From contig JAVEYW010000005.1 in NCBI GenBank assembly GCA_034003325.1, positions 22,689 to 86,688 of the forward strand: a stretch of 64,000 nucleotides of DNA, written 5' to 3'. This DNA comes from Desulfobacterales bacterium (GTDB lineage Bacteria > Desulfobacterota > Desulfobacteria > Desulfobacterales > JAFDDL01). Of this stretch, positions 41,572 through 51,156 are shown one piece after another. Made by a program: the position numbers and the translations under genes. How positions within the stretch are numbered: position 1 is the first letter of the stretch; every line of letters starts with the position of its first letter. The notes beneath the pieces are model-generated. The model did not search any database, was not told the DNA's origin, and worked only from the letters and a program-made list of their open reading frames with translations.

Positions 41572-42339
41572 ATGAAAAGTAGCGCCACCATTCTGATCTA
41601 TGCAACCATCATCGGATGCCTGCTTTTTGCGCAACCCGGCCATGGGGCCAATTTGCCGATTCCCGCTTTTCAATTCGGCGTCGGTGAGGCCGAGGGTCCG
41701 GAAGACGTGGCGGTGGTGTTGCAGATCGTCGCGCTCATGACCGTATTGTCCCTTGCCCCCGCCATTATGATCCTGATGACCTCCTTTACCCGTCTGGTGA
41801 TTGTGTTTCATTTTCTGCGTCAGGCCATCGGTACGCAACAAAGCCCTCCGAACCAGGTAATTGTGGGACTCGCGCTCTTCATGACGTTTTTCATCATGAC
41901 GCCGGTATGGCAGGAAGTCAATGAGCACGCGCTCGCCCCCTACCTGGCCGAAGAGATTGCCTTTACCGACGCCCTTGAAAAAGCCAAGGTGCCGTTGCAG
42001 AAATTCATGATGGCCAATACCCGGGAAAATGATCTGGCGCTTTTCATATCGGCCTCAGGCCAAAGCCAACCCCGGAACAAGTCCGAAGTTTCCTTATTGA
42101 CGCTGATTCCGGCCTTCGTGATCAGCGAGCTTAAAACGGCGTTTATTATCGGATTTGTTCTATACGTGCCGTTTCTCGTGATCGATATGGTGGTGGCCAG
42201 CGTTCTGTTGTCGATGGGAATGATGATGCTGCCGCCGGTGATGATATCTCTGCCGTTTAAGTTGATGCTCTTTGTTTTGGTGGACGGATGGCACCTGGTG
42301 GCCGGCTCCATGATCAAAAGTTTCGGGGTGTCCCCATGA
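41572..42339 (+). CDS. fliP: Flagellar export gate protein FliP
   Basis: The 255-residue protein starts at the ATG at 41572; the open frame reaches back into fliO out of context. A cleavable signal-like segment (ATIIGCLLFAQPGHG) is followed by the FliP core: LAPAIMILMTSFTRLVIVFHFLRQAIGTQQSPPNQVIVGLALF marks the first helices, and SELKTAFIIGFVLYVPFLVIDMVVASVLLSMGMMM the last. FliP pentamers with FliQ and FliR form the export channel. Its stop overlaps the fliQ start (ATGA). Confidence 0.95.
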   Translation: MKSSATILIYATIIGCLLFAQPGHGANLPIPAFQFGVGEAEGPEDVAVVLQIVALMTVLSLAPAIMILMTSFTRLVIVFHFLRQAIGTQQSPPNQVIVGLALFMTFFIMTPVWQEVNEHALAPYLAEEIAFTDALEKAKVPLQKFMMANTRENDLALFISASGQSQPRNKSEVSLLTLIPAFVISELKTAFIIGFVLYVPFLVIDMVVASVLLSMGMMMLPPVMISLPFKLMLFVLVDGWHLVAGSMIKSFGVSP

Positions 42340-42605
42340 CGCCCGAATTTGTCGTCAGTTTCGGCAAGGAAGCCATTGAACTCACCATTCTGATTTCCAT
42401 GCCGTTGCTGGGGCTGGGGCTCATCGTGGGGCTGGCGGTGAGTATTTTTCAAGCCACCACCTCTATTCAGGAAATGACCCTGACCTTTGTCCCAAAAATA
42501 CTGGCCGTTTTGCTCGGCTTGCTTTATTTTGCTCCCTGGATGCTTGAAAAGATAACCCTTTACACGGAACACGTCATATCTCAGATACCGCTTTACATCA
42601 GATAG
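42336..42605 (+). CDS. fliQ: Flagellar export gate protein FliQ
   Basis: The 89-residue protein has two membrane helices, LTILISMPLLGLGLIVGLAVSIFQATTSIQEMTL and FVPKILAVLLGLLYFAPWML, with the FQAxTxIQExTL signature of FliQ. The ATG at 42336 overlaps the fliP stop by four bases, so translation is coupled; the longer open frame from 42288 lies inside fliP. Four FliQ subunits wrap the FliP/FliR pore. fliR follows after 24 bases. Confidence 0.95.
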   Translation: MTPEFVVSFGKEAIELTILISMPLLGLGLIVGLAVSIFQATTSIQEMTLTFVPKILAVLLGLLYFAPWMLEKITLYTEHVISQIPLYIR

Positions 42606-42629
42606 CGATCTATTCTTATCACTCACTTT

Positions 42630-43415
42630 ATGGAAATACTGAATTTTCCCATAGACCAGTTCAAGGTCTTTTTGATGATCCTGATTCGGGTCAGCGTGGT
42701 GCTGTATATGTTCCCCGTGTTTTCAAGCGCCATGATACCGAACCTGGTAAAGGCCGGGTTCGCCATGGTGATCGCATTGGCGCTTGTTCCGGTGGCGCCG
42801 GTGGATCCGGCGCGATTTCCCGACACGGTTGTTGATGCGGTAATTCTCGGGATTTCAGAGCTGTTTCTCGGTATGGCATTGGCACTTTCGATTCGCATTT
42901 TTCTATCGGCCGTTGAGTTGGCCGGGGAAATGATCGGGTTTCAGATGGGGTTTGCCATCATCAATGTGCTGGATCCGCAATCGGGTATTCAGGTATCGAT
43001 CATGGGGCAGATTGGCAACCTGATCGTGCTGGTGATATTTCTGGCGCTTAACGGTCATCATGCCCTGATTAACGGCATGGTGGAAAGTTTCAAAGTGGTG
43101 GATATCGGCTCGTTATCTCTGAAAAAAGAGTTTATGTTTCATATGCTGTCTCTTATGTCTGATATGTTTGTCATTGCCGTGCAAATGGGGGCGCCGGCGA
43201 TTGTGGCGCTGTTATTTACCAGCGCCGGGTTCGGCATCGCGGCCAAGTTTGTTCCCCAGATGAATATTCTGATCGCCGCTTTTCCGGTAAAGATCGTTGT
43301 CGGTCTGATCTTTTTCGGGCTTTCCATTCAGATTATGGCTATTGTTACGCAAACCTATTTGAACCGGTATCCGTCTATCGTTTCCGCTCTGCTTAGGTGG
43401 ATGGGGGGCGGATAG
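42630..43415 (+). CDS. fliR: Flagellar export gate protein FliR
   Basis: The 261-residue membrane protein has the FliR features: hydrophobic segments throughout, a central AGEMIGFQMGFAIINVLDPQSG (the FQMG region) and a C-terminal GFGIAAKFVPQMNILIAAFPVKIVVGLIFFGLS stretch. One FliR joins five FliP and four FliQ in the gate. It lies in the standard fliP-fliQ-fliR-flhB-flhA order. flhB follows 109 bases later. Confidence 0.95.
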   Translation: MEILNFPIDQFKVFLMILIRVSVVLYMFPVFSSAMIPNLVKAGFAMVIALALVPVAPVDPARFPDTVVDAVILGISELFLGMALALSIRIFLSAVELAGEMIGFQMGFAIINVLDPQSGIQVSIMGQIGNLIVLVIFLALNGHHALINGMVESFKVVDIGSLSLKKEFMFHMLSLMSDMFVIAVQMGAPAIVALLFTSAGFGIAAKFVPQMNILIAAFPVKIVVGLIFFGLSIQIMAIVTQTYLNRYPSIVSALLRWMGGG

Positions 43416-43523
43416 CAGGCTGGCTGGGCCGCTGGGCAGATGGAAAACCGGGAAAGCAACGAAGCCACTGCGACGCCAACGGGCATAGAGAGTTAAAAGA
43501 ACCCAAACAACTAACGGATTAAC

Positions 43524-44594
43524 ATGGCGGAAGAAAGCGGTCAGGAAAAAACCGAGAAGGCCACCAGCAGAAAGCGTTCCAAGGCACGCGAGGAGGGCCA
43601 GGTCGCCAAAAGCCAGGAGATCGCTTCCGTGCTGGTGTTGCTGGTTGGTATGTCCGTTCTCTATGTTTTCGGCTATCTGTTCTATCCCCAAGCCTTGAAA
43701 CTCCTGGAACAACATCTGAGCTTTGAGCCCATCTCGAGCTTTGGCAAGGAAGACTTCCTTGCCATGCTGAAGCATAACACCGTCAGTTTTTTTTTACTGC
43801 TTCTGCCGGTCATGGGGGCCGTGTTTGTCACCGCGTTTGCCGCCAACCTGTTTCAGGTCGGTTTTCAAGTCAGCACCAAGGCGATAACACCCAAGCTGAG
43901 TAAGGTAGACGTCATCAAGGGGTTTGGACGATTATTTTCGCTCAAGTCTTTGATGGAGTCGCTTAAATCCATGGTGAAACTGACCGTTATCGGCACCGTG
44001 GTTTATTTTGCCATCAAAGGGGAGATGGGCGCATTGATCAAGCTGCACAATGCGACTGTCGCCTATATTTTTCTTTATATATTGCAAGGTATATTCAAGA
44101 TCTTCATCTGGGTGCTGCTGATCATGATTATCGTGGCTATTCTCGATTACAGTTACCAGAAATGGCAATTTGAAAAAGACCTGAAGATGACCAAACAGGA
44201 GGTGAAGGAAGAACATAAGGAAACCGAAGGCGATCCGCAGGTCAAATCGCGAATTCGAAGCATTCAACTCCAGGCCGCCCGCAAACGCATGATGCAGCAG
44301 GTGCCGAAGGCCGACGTGGTGGTGACCAACCCCACCCATCTGGCCGTGGCCATCAAATATGATCCACTGGCCATGGCCGCGCCCACGGTGATAGCCAAAG
44401 GCGCCGGTCTTATTGCTGAACGCATCAAGACGATCGCATCTGAACATCACATACCCGTGATGGAAAATAAGGAGTTGGCCCGAAACTTGTATAGGCTATT
44501 GGACGTGGGGGAGCAGATCCCCTCCGAGTTTTTCAGAGCCGTAGCCGAATTGCTGGCCTATGTTTATAAATTAAAAGGTAAAACAGTACGTTAA
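43524..44594 (+). CDS. flhB: Flagellar export switch protein FlhB
   Basis: The 356-residue protein starts with the cytosolic EESGQEKTEKATSRKRSKAREEGQVAKSQE-type basic leader, has four membrane segments, and a C-terminal cytoplasmic domain with the self-cleavage motif Asn269-Pro270-Thr271-His272, the same numbering as in enterobacteria. Cleavage lets the gate switch from rod/hook to filament substrates under FliK control. The helix after the motif (AVAIKYDPLAMAAPTVIAKG) is normal. A separate protein resembling only this C-terminal domain is encoded at 53269. Confidence 0.96.
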   Translation: MAEESGQEKTEKATSRKRSKAREEGQVAKSQEIASVLVLLVGMSVLYVFGYLFYPQALKLLEQHLSFEPISSFGKEDFLAMLKHNTVSFFLLLLPVMGAVFVTAFAANLFQVGFQVSTKAITPKLSKVDVIKGFGRLFSLKSLMESLKSMVKLTVIGTVVYFAIKGEMGALIKLHNATVAYIFLYILQGIFKIFIWVLLIMIIVAILDYSYQKWQFEKDLKMTKQEVKEEHKETEGDPQVKSRIRSIQLQAARKRMMQQVPKADVVVTNPTHLAVAIKYDPLAMAAPTVIAKGAGLIAERIKTIASEHHIPVMENKELARNLYRLLDVGEQIPSEFFRAVAELLAYVYKLKGKTVR

Positions 44595-44717
44595 CAAGTT
44601 CGGCCCTCCGGTGGCAAGACAACGGCAGAAGCCAGGGCGTCAAGGGCTCAACAGCCGATGCCAAAAGATTGGCAAACCGGGGTGTAACGTCACCGCATCA
44701 TTATTCGGGATTGCGAT

Positions 44718-46817
44718 ATGGAAACAAAAGCAAAAGGTATTCTTCAAGGCCTGTTCAAGGAAGCATCGGATTTTGGAATGATTCTGGCCGTTGTCGGCAT
44801 TCTGGTGGCCATGGTGCTGCCGATTCCGTCCTTTATGCTCGATTTTCTGCTGGCGCTGAACATTACCATTGCCATCATCGTCCTGATTACGGTGATGTAC
44901 GCTCAGTCCCCCCTTGATTTTTCAATTTTCCCTTCCATGCTGCTGATACTGACCCTTTTTCGCCTGTCCCTGAATGTCGCTTCCACGCGGCTGATTTTGC
45001 TGCGCGGCAACGAGGGGCCGCTGGCAGCCGGCGCCGTCATCAAATCGTTCGGCAGTTTCGTGGTGGGCGGCAATTACGTGGTGGGTATGATCATTTTCAT
45101 CATTCTGGTGCTGATCAATTTCATCGTCATCACAAAGGGCTCGGGCCGTATCGCCGAAGTGGCGGCCCGATTCACATTGGACGGCATGCCGGGCAAGCAG
45201 ATGGCCATTGATGCGGATTTGAACGCCGGCATCATCGATGAAAATGAGGCCAAAGCGCGTCGGGAGGAAATTGCAAACGAATCCAAGTTTCACGGCGCCA
45301 TGGATGGCGCAAGCAAATTTGTTCGCGGGGATGCGATCGCGGGCATCATCATCACTATAGTGAATATCGTTGGCGGGTTTATCATCGGGGTGTTCCAGAA
45401 AAACATGAGCATGATGACGGCCGCCCAGAATTATACATTGCTGACTGTTGGGGACGGGCTGGTATCCCAGATTCCAGCCCTGATCATTTCTACCGCCGCG
45501 GGCATTCTGGTTTCCAGAGCCGCTTCGAATGATCGAATGGGAAAGGAATTCAGTCGTCATATTTTTTCTAATGCCCAGCCTATTTATATCGGTTCCTTTG
45601 TCGTGTTCCTGTTCGGGTTGGTTCCCGGTTTGCCGGCTGTTCCGTTTATCGGACTGAGTCTGCTGTTGGGTGGCTCGGTGTATTTCTTTCAAAAGCAGCG
45701 GGCCGCGCATCCGGAAGTGCTGCCGGAAAGCACCGAAGGGGGCGAAACCGAAGCCTCTCCGGGTCCGGAAGATGTAGAACATCTGCTTTCTCTGGACACC
45801 ATGGAACTGGAGGTGGGCTATGGCCTGATACCGCTGGTGGACCGGGACCAGGACGGAAGCCTGCTGGGTCGCATTCGCGGCATTAGACGTCAGTTTGCCA
45901 GTGAAATGGGAATTATTATTCCCCCCATTCATATTCGGGATAATCTCAAGCTAAAACCCTCCGGTTATCGTATCGTGATCAAAGGGGTGGAAGTCGCTCA
46001 GGGCGAGCTGATGGTGAATCATCTGCTGGCCATGGATCCCGGCGATGCCGTTCAGAAAGTGGAAGGGGTGCCCACCAAGGAACCGGCTTTTAATCTGCCG
46101 GCCATTTGGATTCCCTCGGCTCGGGAGGAAGAAGCGAAGTTTTCCGGTTATACGGTGGTGGATAACGCAACCGTCGTGGCGACGCATCTCACCGAAGTCA
46201 TTCGCGAAAACGCGCCGGATCTCATGGGTCGTCAGGAAGTTCAGCAATTACTGGATAATCTGGCGAAAACCAACCCAAAGGCGGTAGAAGAGCTGGTGCC
46301 GGGATTGCTGCATTTGGGCGGGGTTCAGAAGGTGCTTCAGAATTTGCTACGGGAACGGATTTCGGTTCGGGATCTGTTGTCCATCGTGGAAACCCTGGCT
46401 GATTATGCCCACATGAGCCGTGATCCGGATCTTCTGACCGAATATGTCCGACAAAAACTATGCCGCTCCATCATCAGCCCGTTTTTGCAATCGGGCAGTG
46501 TTCTACCGGTCATAAAGCTGGACGGCAAAACAGAGGAAATGCTGACCAATTCGGTACGCCATACGGAGCAGGGCTCTTATCTTGCGGCGGAACCCGGTAC
46601 CGTGGAGGCGGTGGTGTCAAGAATAAATGATGAGGTCCGTAAATGTGCTCAGACCAATTTGCAACCGATTCTTCTCACAACGCCCGTCCTGCGGCGCCAT
46701 TTGAGAAAACTCATTGAACCTGTGGCATCCAGCGTGATGGTGATCTCACACGCTGAAATCGTGTCAAACATTCGCGTTCAGGCGGTGGGAAAGGTAGCGA
46801 TTCGGCATGACGGCTAA
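44718..46817 (+). CDS. flhA: Flagellar export protein FlhA
   Basis: The 699-residue protein has about eight N-terminal membrane segments with the FHIPEP signature area (RLILLRGNEGPLAAGAVIKSFG, GSGRIAEVAARFTLDGMPGKQMAIDADLNAGIIDE) and a large cytoplasmic domain after about residue 345 that docks export chaperones. It forms a nonameric ring beneath the gate and uses the proton motive force. The start at 44718 follows a weak ribosome site. Its end overlaps the flhF start by 11 bases. Confidence 0.97.
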   Translation: METKAKGILQGLFKEASDFGMILAVVGILVAMVLPIPSFMLDFLLALNITIAIIVLITVMYAQSPLDFSIFPSMLLILTLFRLSLNVASTRLILLRGNEGPLAAGAVIKSFGSFVVGGNYVVGMIIFIILVLINFIVITKGSGRIAEVAARFTLDGMPGKQMAIDADLNAGIIDENEAKARREEIANESKFHGAMDGASKFVRGDAIAGIIITIVNIVGGFIIGVFQKNMSMMTAAQNYTLLTVGDGLVSQIPALIISTAAGILVSRAASNDRMGKEFSRHIFSNAQPIYIGSFVVFLFGLVPGLPAVPFIGLSLLLGGSVYFFQKQRAAHPEVLPESTEGGETEASPGPEDVEHLLSLDTMELEVGYGLIPLVDRDQDGSLLGRIRGIRRQFASEMGIIIPPIHIRDNLKLKPSGYRIVIKGVEVAQGELMVNHLLAMDPGDAVQKVEGVPTKEPAFNLPAIWIPSAREEEAKFSGYTVVDNATVVATHLTEVIRENAPDLMGRQEVQQLLDNLAKTNPKAVEELVPGLLHLGGVQKVLQNLLRERISVRDLLSIVETLADYAHMSRDPDLLTEYVRQKLCRSIISPFLQSGSVLPVIKLDGKTEEMLTNSVRHTEQGSYLAAEPGTVEAVVSRINDEVRKCAQTNLQPILLTTPVLRRHLRKLIEPVASSVMVISHAEIVSNIRVQAVGKVAIRHDG

Positions 46818-47958
46818 AACCTATCAGGCAAAAAGTATTCAGGAAGCCATCGGCAAAATCAAGGCCGAAATGGGTGCCGATGCGATGATTCTATCGACGC
46901 AGCGGTTGCCTAAAGGGCCCCGAAATCCTTATGGGACGAATATATTTGAGGTGGCGGCGGCACCGCCAGGTGTTGATGTAGCCGCAGTGAAGAAACCGGC
47001 GTTCGGTGAGTCGATCGGTGGGGGGGACCATTGGCTTAATAGGGATTCCGGGGACAACGCTGCCGCCGGAGAAGCCGATATGGGATGGGATGAAATTCGA
47101 TCGGAACTGGTGACCATCAAAGACATGCTGTTTCTCTTCAATCAGGTAGGGGCAATGCCGGATTTTGTTCAGATGCACCCGGAGTGCCTCAACCTTTATG
47201 CCCGGTTGGTCAGAGCCGGTATTTCAGAGCAACGGGCGCGCGGGTTCATGAAAAATGCCGGCGCCTTCTCCGGTCGGACAAGTACTCGGGAAATTGCGAA
47301 AAACGTTCTTCGGGAAATTTTATCCAAGATTGAGATACTTGATCCGTTTGCTGAAGAAAGCGGCGGGCGGCGGGTGGCCGCCTTTATCGGTCCCACCGGC
47401 GTGGGGAAAACCACGACCATCGCCAAGCTGGCCGCGGAACTGAGCTTGAAACAAAAAAAGCGGGTCGGCATTATCTCCATTGACAGTTACCGTATTGGTG
47501 CGGTGGAGCAGCTTAAAACTTATTCGGACATTATGGGCCTGCCGTGTTTGCCGGCATTTTCAGCTGAAGATTTTCAACTCGCCCTCTCACGCATGGAAAG
47601 GCGAGAAATTATTCTGGTGGATACCGCAGGGCAAAGCCATCTGGACATGGACCGCATGCGGGAGTTGGGTCGCCTCATGGCCGGTGGCGATTCGAAAATC
47701 AGTAACCACCTGGTGCTCAGCGCCACGGTAAAACGGGAGGACATGCGGGAAGCGGCCGAAAATTTCGCCACCTTATCTCCTGAAACCTACGTGTTTACAA
47801 AGGTGGACGAAACGCGCACTCGGGGTGGATTGATCGATCAGTTGATGGATTTGAAGCTGCCGGTATCCTTTGTCACCAACGGCCAGCGGGTGCCGGAGGA
47901 TATTATGAGCGCGACGAAAAAGCGGATACTGCAGCTGGTGCTGGGAGACAGTCAATAA
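46807..47958 (+). CDS. flhF: Flagellar placement GTPase FlhF
   Basis: The 383-residue SRP-type GTPase has an N-terminal MTAKTYQAKSIQEAIGKIKAEMG-type B domain, an N domain, and a G domain with P-loop GPTGVGKTTT (from residue 195), SIDSYRIGAVEQLKTY, DTAGQSHLD and TKVDET. FlhF marks the pole where the flagellum is built; together with FlhG it sets flagellar number. The gene overlaps the flhA stop and is followed by flhG, the usual pair in polarly flagellated bacteria. This suggests polar flagellation. Confidence 0.95.
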   Translation: MTAKTYQAKSIQEAIGKIKAEMGADAMILSTQRLPKGPRNPYGTNIFEVAAAPPGVDVAAVKKPAFGESIGGGDHWLNRDSGDNAAAGEADMGWDEIRSELVTIKDMLFLFNQVGAMPDFVQMHPECLNLYARLVRAGISEQRARGFMKNAGAFSGRTSTREIAKNVLREILSKIEILDPFAEESGGRRVAAFIGPTGVGKTTTIAKLAAELSLKQKKRVGIISIDSYRIGAVEQLKTYSDIMGLPCLPAFSAEDFQLALSRMERREIILVDTAGQSHLDMDRMRELGRLMAGGDSKISNHLVLSATVKREDMREAAENFATLSPETYVFTKVDETRTRGGLIDQLMDLKLPVSFVTNGQRVPEDIMSATKKRILQLVLGDSQ

Positions 47959-48035
47959 GGATATAATAACCGTCTTCAAGCTTTCCAGCTTCAAGCCTTC
48001 AGCCTCCGGCGAAGCCGGAATAGGGGAGATTTACA

Positions 48036-48944
48036 GTGGATCAAGCAAGCAGCTTAAGAAAAATCATCAGTGACAAGGTTTCGCAGACCAAACGACGCAA
48101 GCCCGGCTCATCGGCGCCGAATCGGAACCCCAACGTTATTCATCGGGTCATCTCGGTTACCAGCGGAAAGGGGGGGGTCGGAAAGACAAATATTGTTGGT
48201 GGGTTGGCAGTGGCGTTGACCGAGCTCGGCCATAAGGTTCTGATTCTGGATGCGGATTTGGGGCTGGCCAATATCGACATTATTTTTGGCGTAAATCCCC
48301 GGTATAATATCGGCCATGTGTTGAGCGGTGAAAAAAGCCTGAAGGATATCATCGTGGATGGCCCTGGCGGCATACGGATTATTCCGGCTGGCTCCGGGTT
48401 TGTCAACCTGACGCACCTTACTGATGGGCAGAAGCTGAGTCTTATCGGGGAGTTTGATGCGCTTGAGGACGAGTTTGAGTTTTTTCTGATCGATACCGGT
48501 GTCGGTATTTCGTCCAATGTGACCTATTTTAACCTGGCTGCCGATGAGTGTATTATCGTCGTGACTGCCGAGCCCACCTCGGTTACCGATGCCTATGCCA
48601 TGATCAAGGTGATGGCGAAAGATTACGGTGAAAAACGTTTCAGGCTGCTGATGAATATGGTAAAAGATGAAAAAGAAGCCAAAACCGTCTATTCGAGCCT
48701 CTGCAACGCGGCGGATAGCTTTCTGAAAGGGGTTGTGCTTGAGTATTCGGGGTTTATTCCCATCGATGAAAATGTGCGTCACGCGGTTCTGAAACGAAAG
48801 CCGTTTCTGAATCTTTATCCTCAGAGCGCGGCGAGCCGAAATATGCGGGAAGTGGCGGCGGATCTTTTGGAGAACCACCGGTGCGTGAATATCAACGGCA
48901 ATATCAAGTTTTTCATGAAACGATACATGGCATGCTGGGAATAG
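48036..48944 (+). CDS. flhG: Flagellar number regulator FlhG (MinD-like ATPase)
   Basis: The 302-residue ParA/MinD-type ATPase starts at a GTG (48036) behind TAGGGGAGA. That start gives the N-terminal DQASSLR, the DQAxxLR activator motif by which FlhG stimulates FlhF GTPase, which confirms it. The deviant Walker A KGGVGKT is at 45-51 and LILDADLGLANID follows. Unlike MinD, its C-terminus runs into the fliA start region, overlapping fliA by 64 bases. In pseudomonads the homologue FleN also restrains the sigma-54 activator FleQ, so an interaction with the NtrC-like regulators is possible. Confidence 0.93.
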   Translation: MDQASSLRKIISDKVSQTKRRKPGSSAPNRNPNVIHRVISVTSGKGGVGKTNIVGGLAVALTELGHKVLILDADLGLANIDIIFGVNPRYNIGHVLSGEKSLKDIIVDGPGGIRIIPAGSGFVNLTHLTDGQKLSLIGEFDALEDEFEFFLIDTGVGISSNVTYFNLAADECIIVVTAEPTSVTDAYAMIKVMAKDYGEKRFRLLMNMVKDEKEAKTVYSSLCNAADSFLKGVVLEYSGFIPIDENVRHAVLKRKPFLNLYPQSAASRNMREVAADLLENHRCVNINGNIKFFMKRYMACWE

Positions 48945-49699
48945 ACAACACAACGCTAAATGGTCCGGGACGGCTTGATGAGAAGACGCGAGAAGCGTTG
49001 ATTATCAAGTATGCCTATCTGGTCAAGTACATTGCCGGCCGTATCGCTATAAAAGTCCCTTCCTCCGTTCAGTATGACGAGCTGGTCAGCGCCGGATGCA
49101 TGGGGTTGATCAACGCAGTGGATCGATTCGACCCTTCCCGCCAGACCGATATCAAAACCTATGCCGAATACCGGATCAAGGGGGCGATCCTTGATGAATT
49201 GCGCCGCATGGATTGGTATTCCAGATCCATGCGCAAGAAAGTTCAGGAAATAGAGGCCGCCGTTAGGGAGGTTGAGGCGAAAAAAGAACGCCCTTCATTG
49301 GATTCGGAGGTAGCGGAGGCGCTCGGGATTTCCCTGGCGGACTATCACACGCTTTTAGGGCATATTTACAGCGCCACCGTCTTGAGCCTGGATGAATTTC
49401 TAAGGGGAAGTGAGGGAGAAAATTCCCGAAAGCGATCCTTTCAGGAGCGCATGACCAGTCCGGATGATCCGTCCGATAGCATCACGAAGCAGGAATTACG
49501 GCAGGTGGTGGCCCGGGCAATTGCGACATTGAGCGAAAAGGAGCAGATGGTCATTTCTCTTTACTATTATGAGGAGCTGACCCTCAAGGAAATCGGTCAG
49601 GTGTTGGACCTGACGGAATCCAGAATCTGTCAGATTCATACTCAGACCCTGATTAAGCTCAAAGTGCGCCTGCGTGCCTACTATCATATGGAGGCGTAA
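48881..49699 (+). CDS. fliA: Flagellar sigma factor FliA (sigma-28)
   Basis: The protein has 272 residues from a GTG at 48881 with GGAG eight bases upstream; an ATG at 48932 would give 255 residues and no ribosome site. It contains sigma region 2 (YDELVSAGCMGLINAVDRFDPSRQTDIKTYAEYRIKGAILDELRRMDW in outline) and region 4 (VISLYYYEELTLKEIGQVLDLTESRICQIH), as in FliA/WhiG sigmas. It should transcribe late flagellar and chemotaxis genes. No gene for its anti-sigma factor FlgM is found in the window. Late genes such as flagellin lie elsewhere. Confidence 0.93.
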   Translation: MREYQRQYQVFHETIHGMLGIDNTTLNGPGRLDEKTREALIIKYAYLVKYIAGRIAIKVPSSVQYDELVSAGCMGLINAVDRFDPSRQTDIKTYAEYRIKGAILDELRRMDWYSRSMRKKVQEIEAAVREVEAKKERPSLDSEVAEALGISLADYHTLLGHIYSATVLSLDEFLRGSEGENSRKRSFQERMTSPDDPSDSITKQELRQVVARAIATLSEKEQMVISLYYYEELTLKEIGQVLDLTESRICQIHTQTLIKLKVRLRAYYHMEA

Positions 49700-49741
49700 C
49701 AGCAATTCAGAGATTTTAAAAAAAGAGCGTGGTACGACGCG

Positions 49742-51139
49742 ATGGCGAAGAAAAAAGAAACTTTCACAGTGACCGAGTACGTGAGCCAGGAAGATATTGA
49801 CAGCGTCCTGAACGCGGCATTTGAAGAATATGCCGAAGCGCAATCCGAACTTGAACTGTCGGATACGGATCTGGTAGCGGCCGCGGTTGATGATTTTGAG
49901 TTAGACGATGACGATTTCGGGCTCATTTCCAATGAAGACATTGAAGCCTTGTTGAAAGGCGCAGCGAATTTTGACAGACCTGCGCCGCCTCGTATGCCCT
50001 CGGGCGCAAAAGCCGGGAAGACGCCGTCTTTCGAAGAGGAAGGCAGCATTGTCAGTCAATGGGATATCGATGCGCTGTTAAGCGGGGAACTAACCGGCGC
50101 GTCCGCCTCGCCGGCCGCAGCGAAAAAGGTGCCGCCTGAGGAGGCAGAAGACGTTGCGGGCGGTCTGATATCTCAATCGGATATTGATGCATTGCTTAAT
50201 GCGGATATGAATGCGGAGGCGGCTTCGGTTACCGAAGCGGCGCCCGGAACTTCAACCGAAAAAGATACGGGCGGTCTGATCGCCCAGTCGGAAATTGACG
50301 CATTGCTCAGTGGGGCCGGCAGCCGGGCCATGGATGTCGGTAAAACAGTTCTGTCCTCTGCCTCGGAAGAAATTTTTGAACCCAAGGAAAGAAATGAAGA
50401 CGGCGAATTGATATCCCAGACGGATATCGATGCGTTATTGATGGAGGCGCTAAATTCCGAGGAGACCTCTGATGCATTTGAACCCGAGGCGCAGCGTGAC
50501 GCTGTCGCGGAAAAAACCGAATCAGAAAAGGCAATCAACGATTTGGCGGAAGATCGCTTGGACGAGGATGTAGCCGCAACGACCGTCATATTGGCCGTGG
50601 ATGAGGAAGCGAATGCGCCTGCTGTGTCCATCCCATTTACCGTTTCGTTGGCGTCCTTTCGCTGGTATCTGAGGAAAGGTTATCAAATTAGCGCAATGGC
50701 TGCGCTGGTCCTGATGTTGTCTTTTTCGGTTTTATTCGTACGGTTTCGTTCCCCGGAGGCAAACCCTCAGCCCGTTGTGCTTACCTTTCCGATGCCGAAA
50801 CCCGATGCAAAAGCCCCGGCGCTTGTCGGCGGGGGGGCAACGAACATCACCATGCCGGGCTTTGTGGTATTGGCTTCAGACGACAACAGTAGCGTCACCT
50901 ATGTGACGGCAGACCTTTTGCTTGATTTTTCAGATGCGACGATGGCGGCGATGATTAAAGATCATGAGGCCTTTGTCCGAAATATAATCTATGGCGTGAT
51001 ACATAATGCCTTGCTTTCTTCCGATAAAGGGAAATTTAATAAAATAAAGGTGGCGCTGTCGGTGCGGGAGGCGTTGGCTCGCTTGGTGCCCGGAGAAACC
51101 ATTCGCGTTGTTTCGTTTGAGAAATTTGAAATGATTTAA
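49742..51139 (+). CDS. Membrane protein with six FliM-type CheY-binding motifs and a FliL-like domain
   Basis: I know of no described family with this architecture. The 465-residue protein has an acidic cytoplasmic part (1-312) with six motifs like the FliM N-terminus: VSQEDIDSVL (14-23), ISNEDIEALL (62-71), VSQWDIDALL (104-113), ISQSDIDALL (143-152), IAQSEIDALL (180-189) and ISQTDIDALL (224-233), joined by variable Ala/Glu-rich linkers. A single membrane helix follows (about 316-335, AMAALVLMLSFSVLFVRF), then a periplasmic domain (about 365-465) resembling FliL. It lies right after fliA in the motA-flhG-fliA block. The layout suggests a stator-associated protein that binds CheY-P or a C-ring partner many times over. 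Confidence 0.75.
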   Translation: MAKKKETFTVTEYVSQEDIDSVLNAAFEEYAEAQSELELSDTDLVAAAVDDFELDDDDFGLISNEDIEALLKGAANFDRPAPPRMPSGAKAGKTPSFEEEGSIVSQWDIDALLSGELTGASASPAAAKKVPPEEAEDVAGGLISQSDIDALLNADMNAEAASVTEAAPGTSTEKDTGGLIAQSEIDALLSGAGSRAMDVGKTVLSSASEEIFEPKERNEDGELISQTDIDALLMEALNSEETSDAFEPEAQRDAVAEKTESEKAINDLAEDRLDEDVAATTVILAVDEEANAPAVSIPFTVSLASFRWYLRKGYQISAMAALVLMLSFSVLFVRFRSPEANPQPVVLTFPMPKPDAKAPALVGGGATNITMPGFVVLASDDNSSVTYVTADLLLDFSDATMAAMIKDHEAFVRNIIYGVIHNALLSSDKGKFNKIKVALSVREALARLVPGETIRVVSFEKFEMI

Positions 51140-51156
51140 TTGTTGAGGCAACGGAT

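Noticed and set aside
44922..45932. Minus-strand frame of 336 codons opposite flhA
   Set aside because: Antisense shadow of a strongly conserved gene; its translation is His/Gln/Asn-rich without known motifs.
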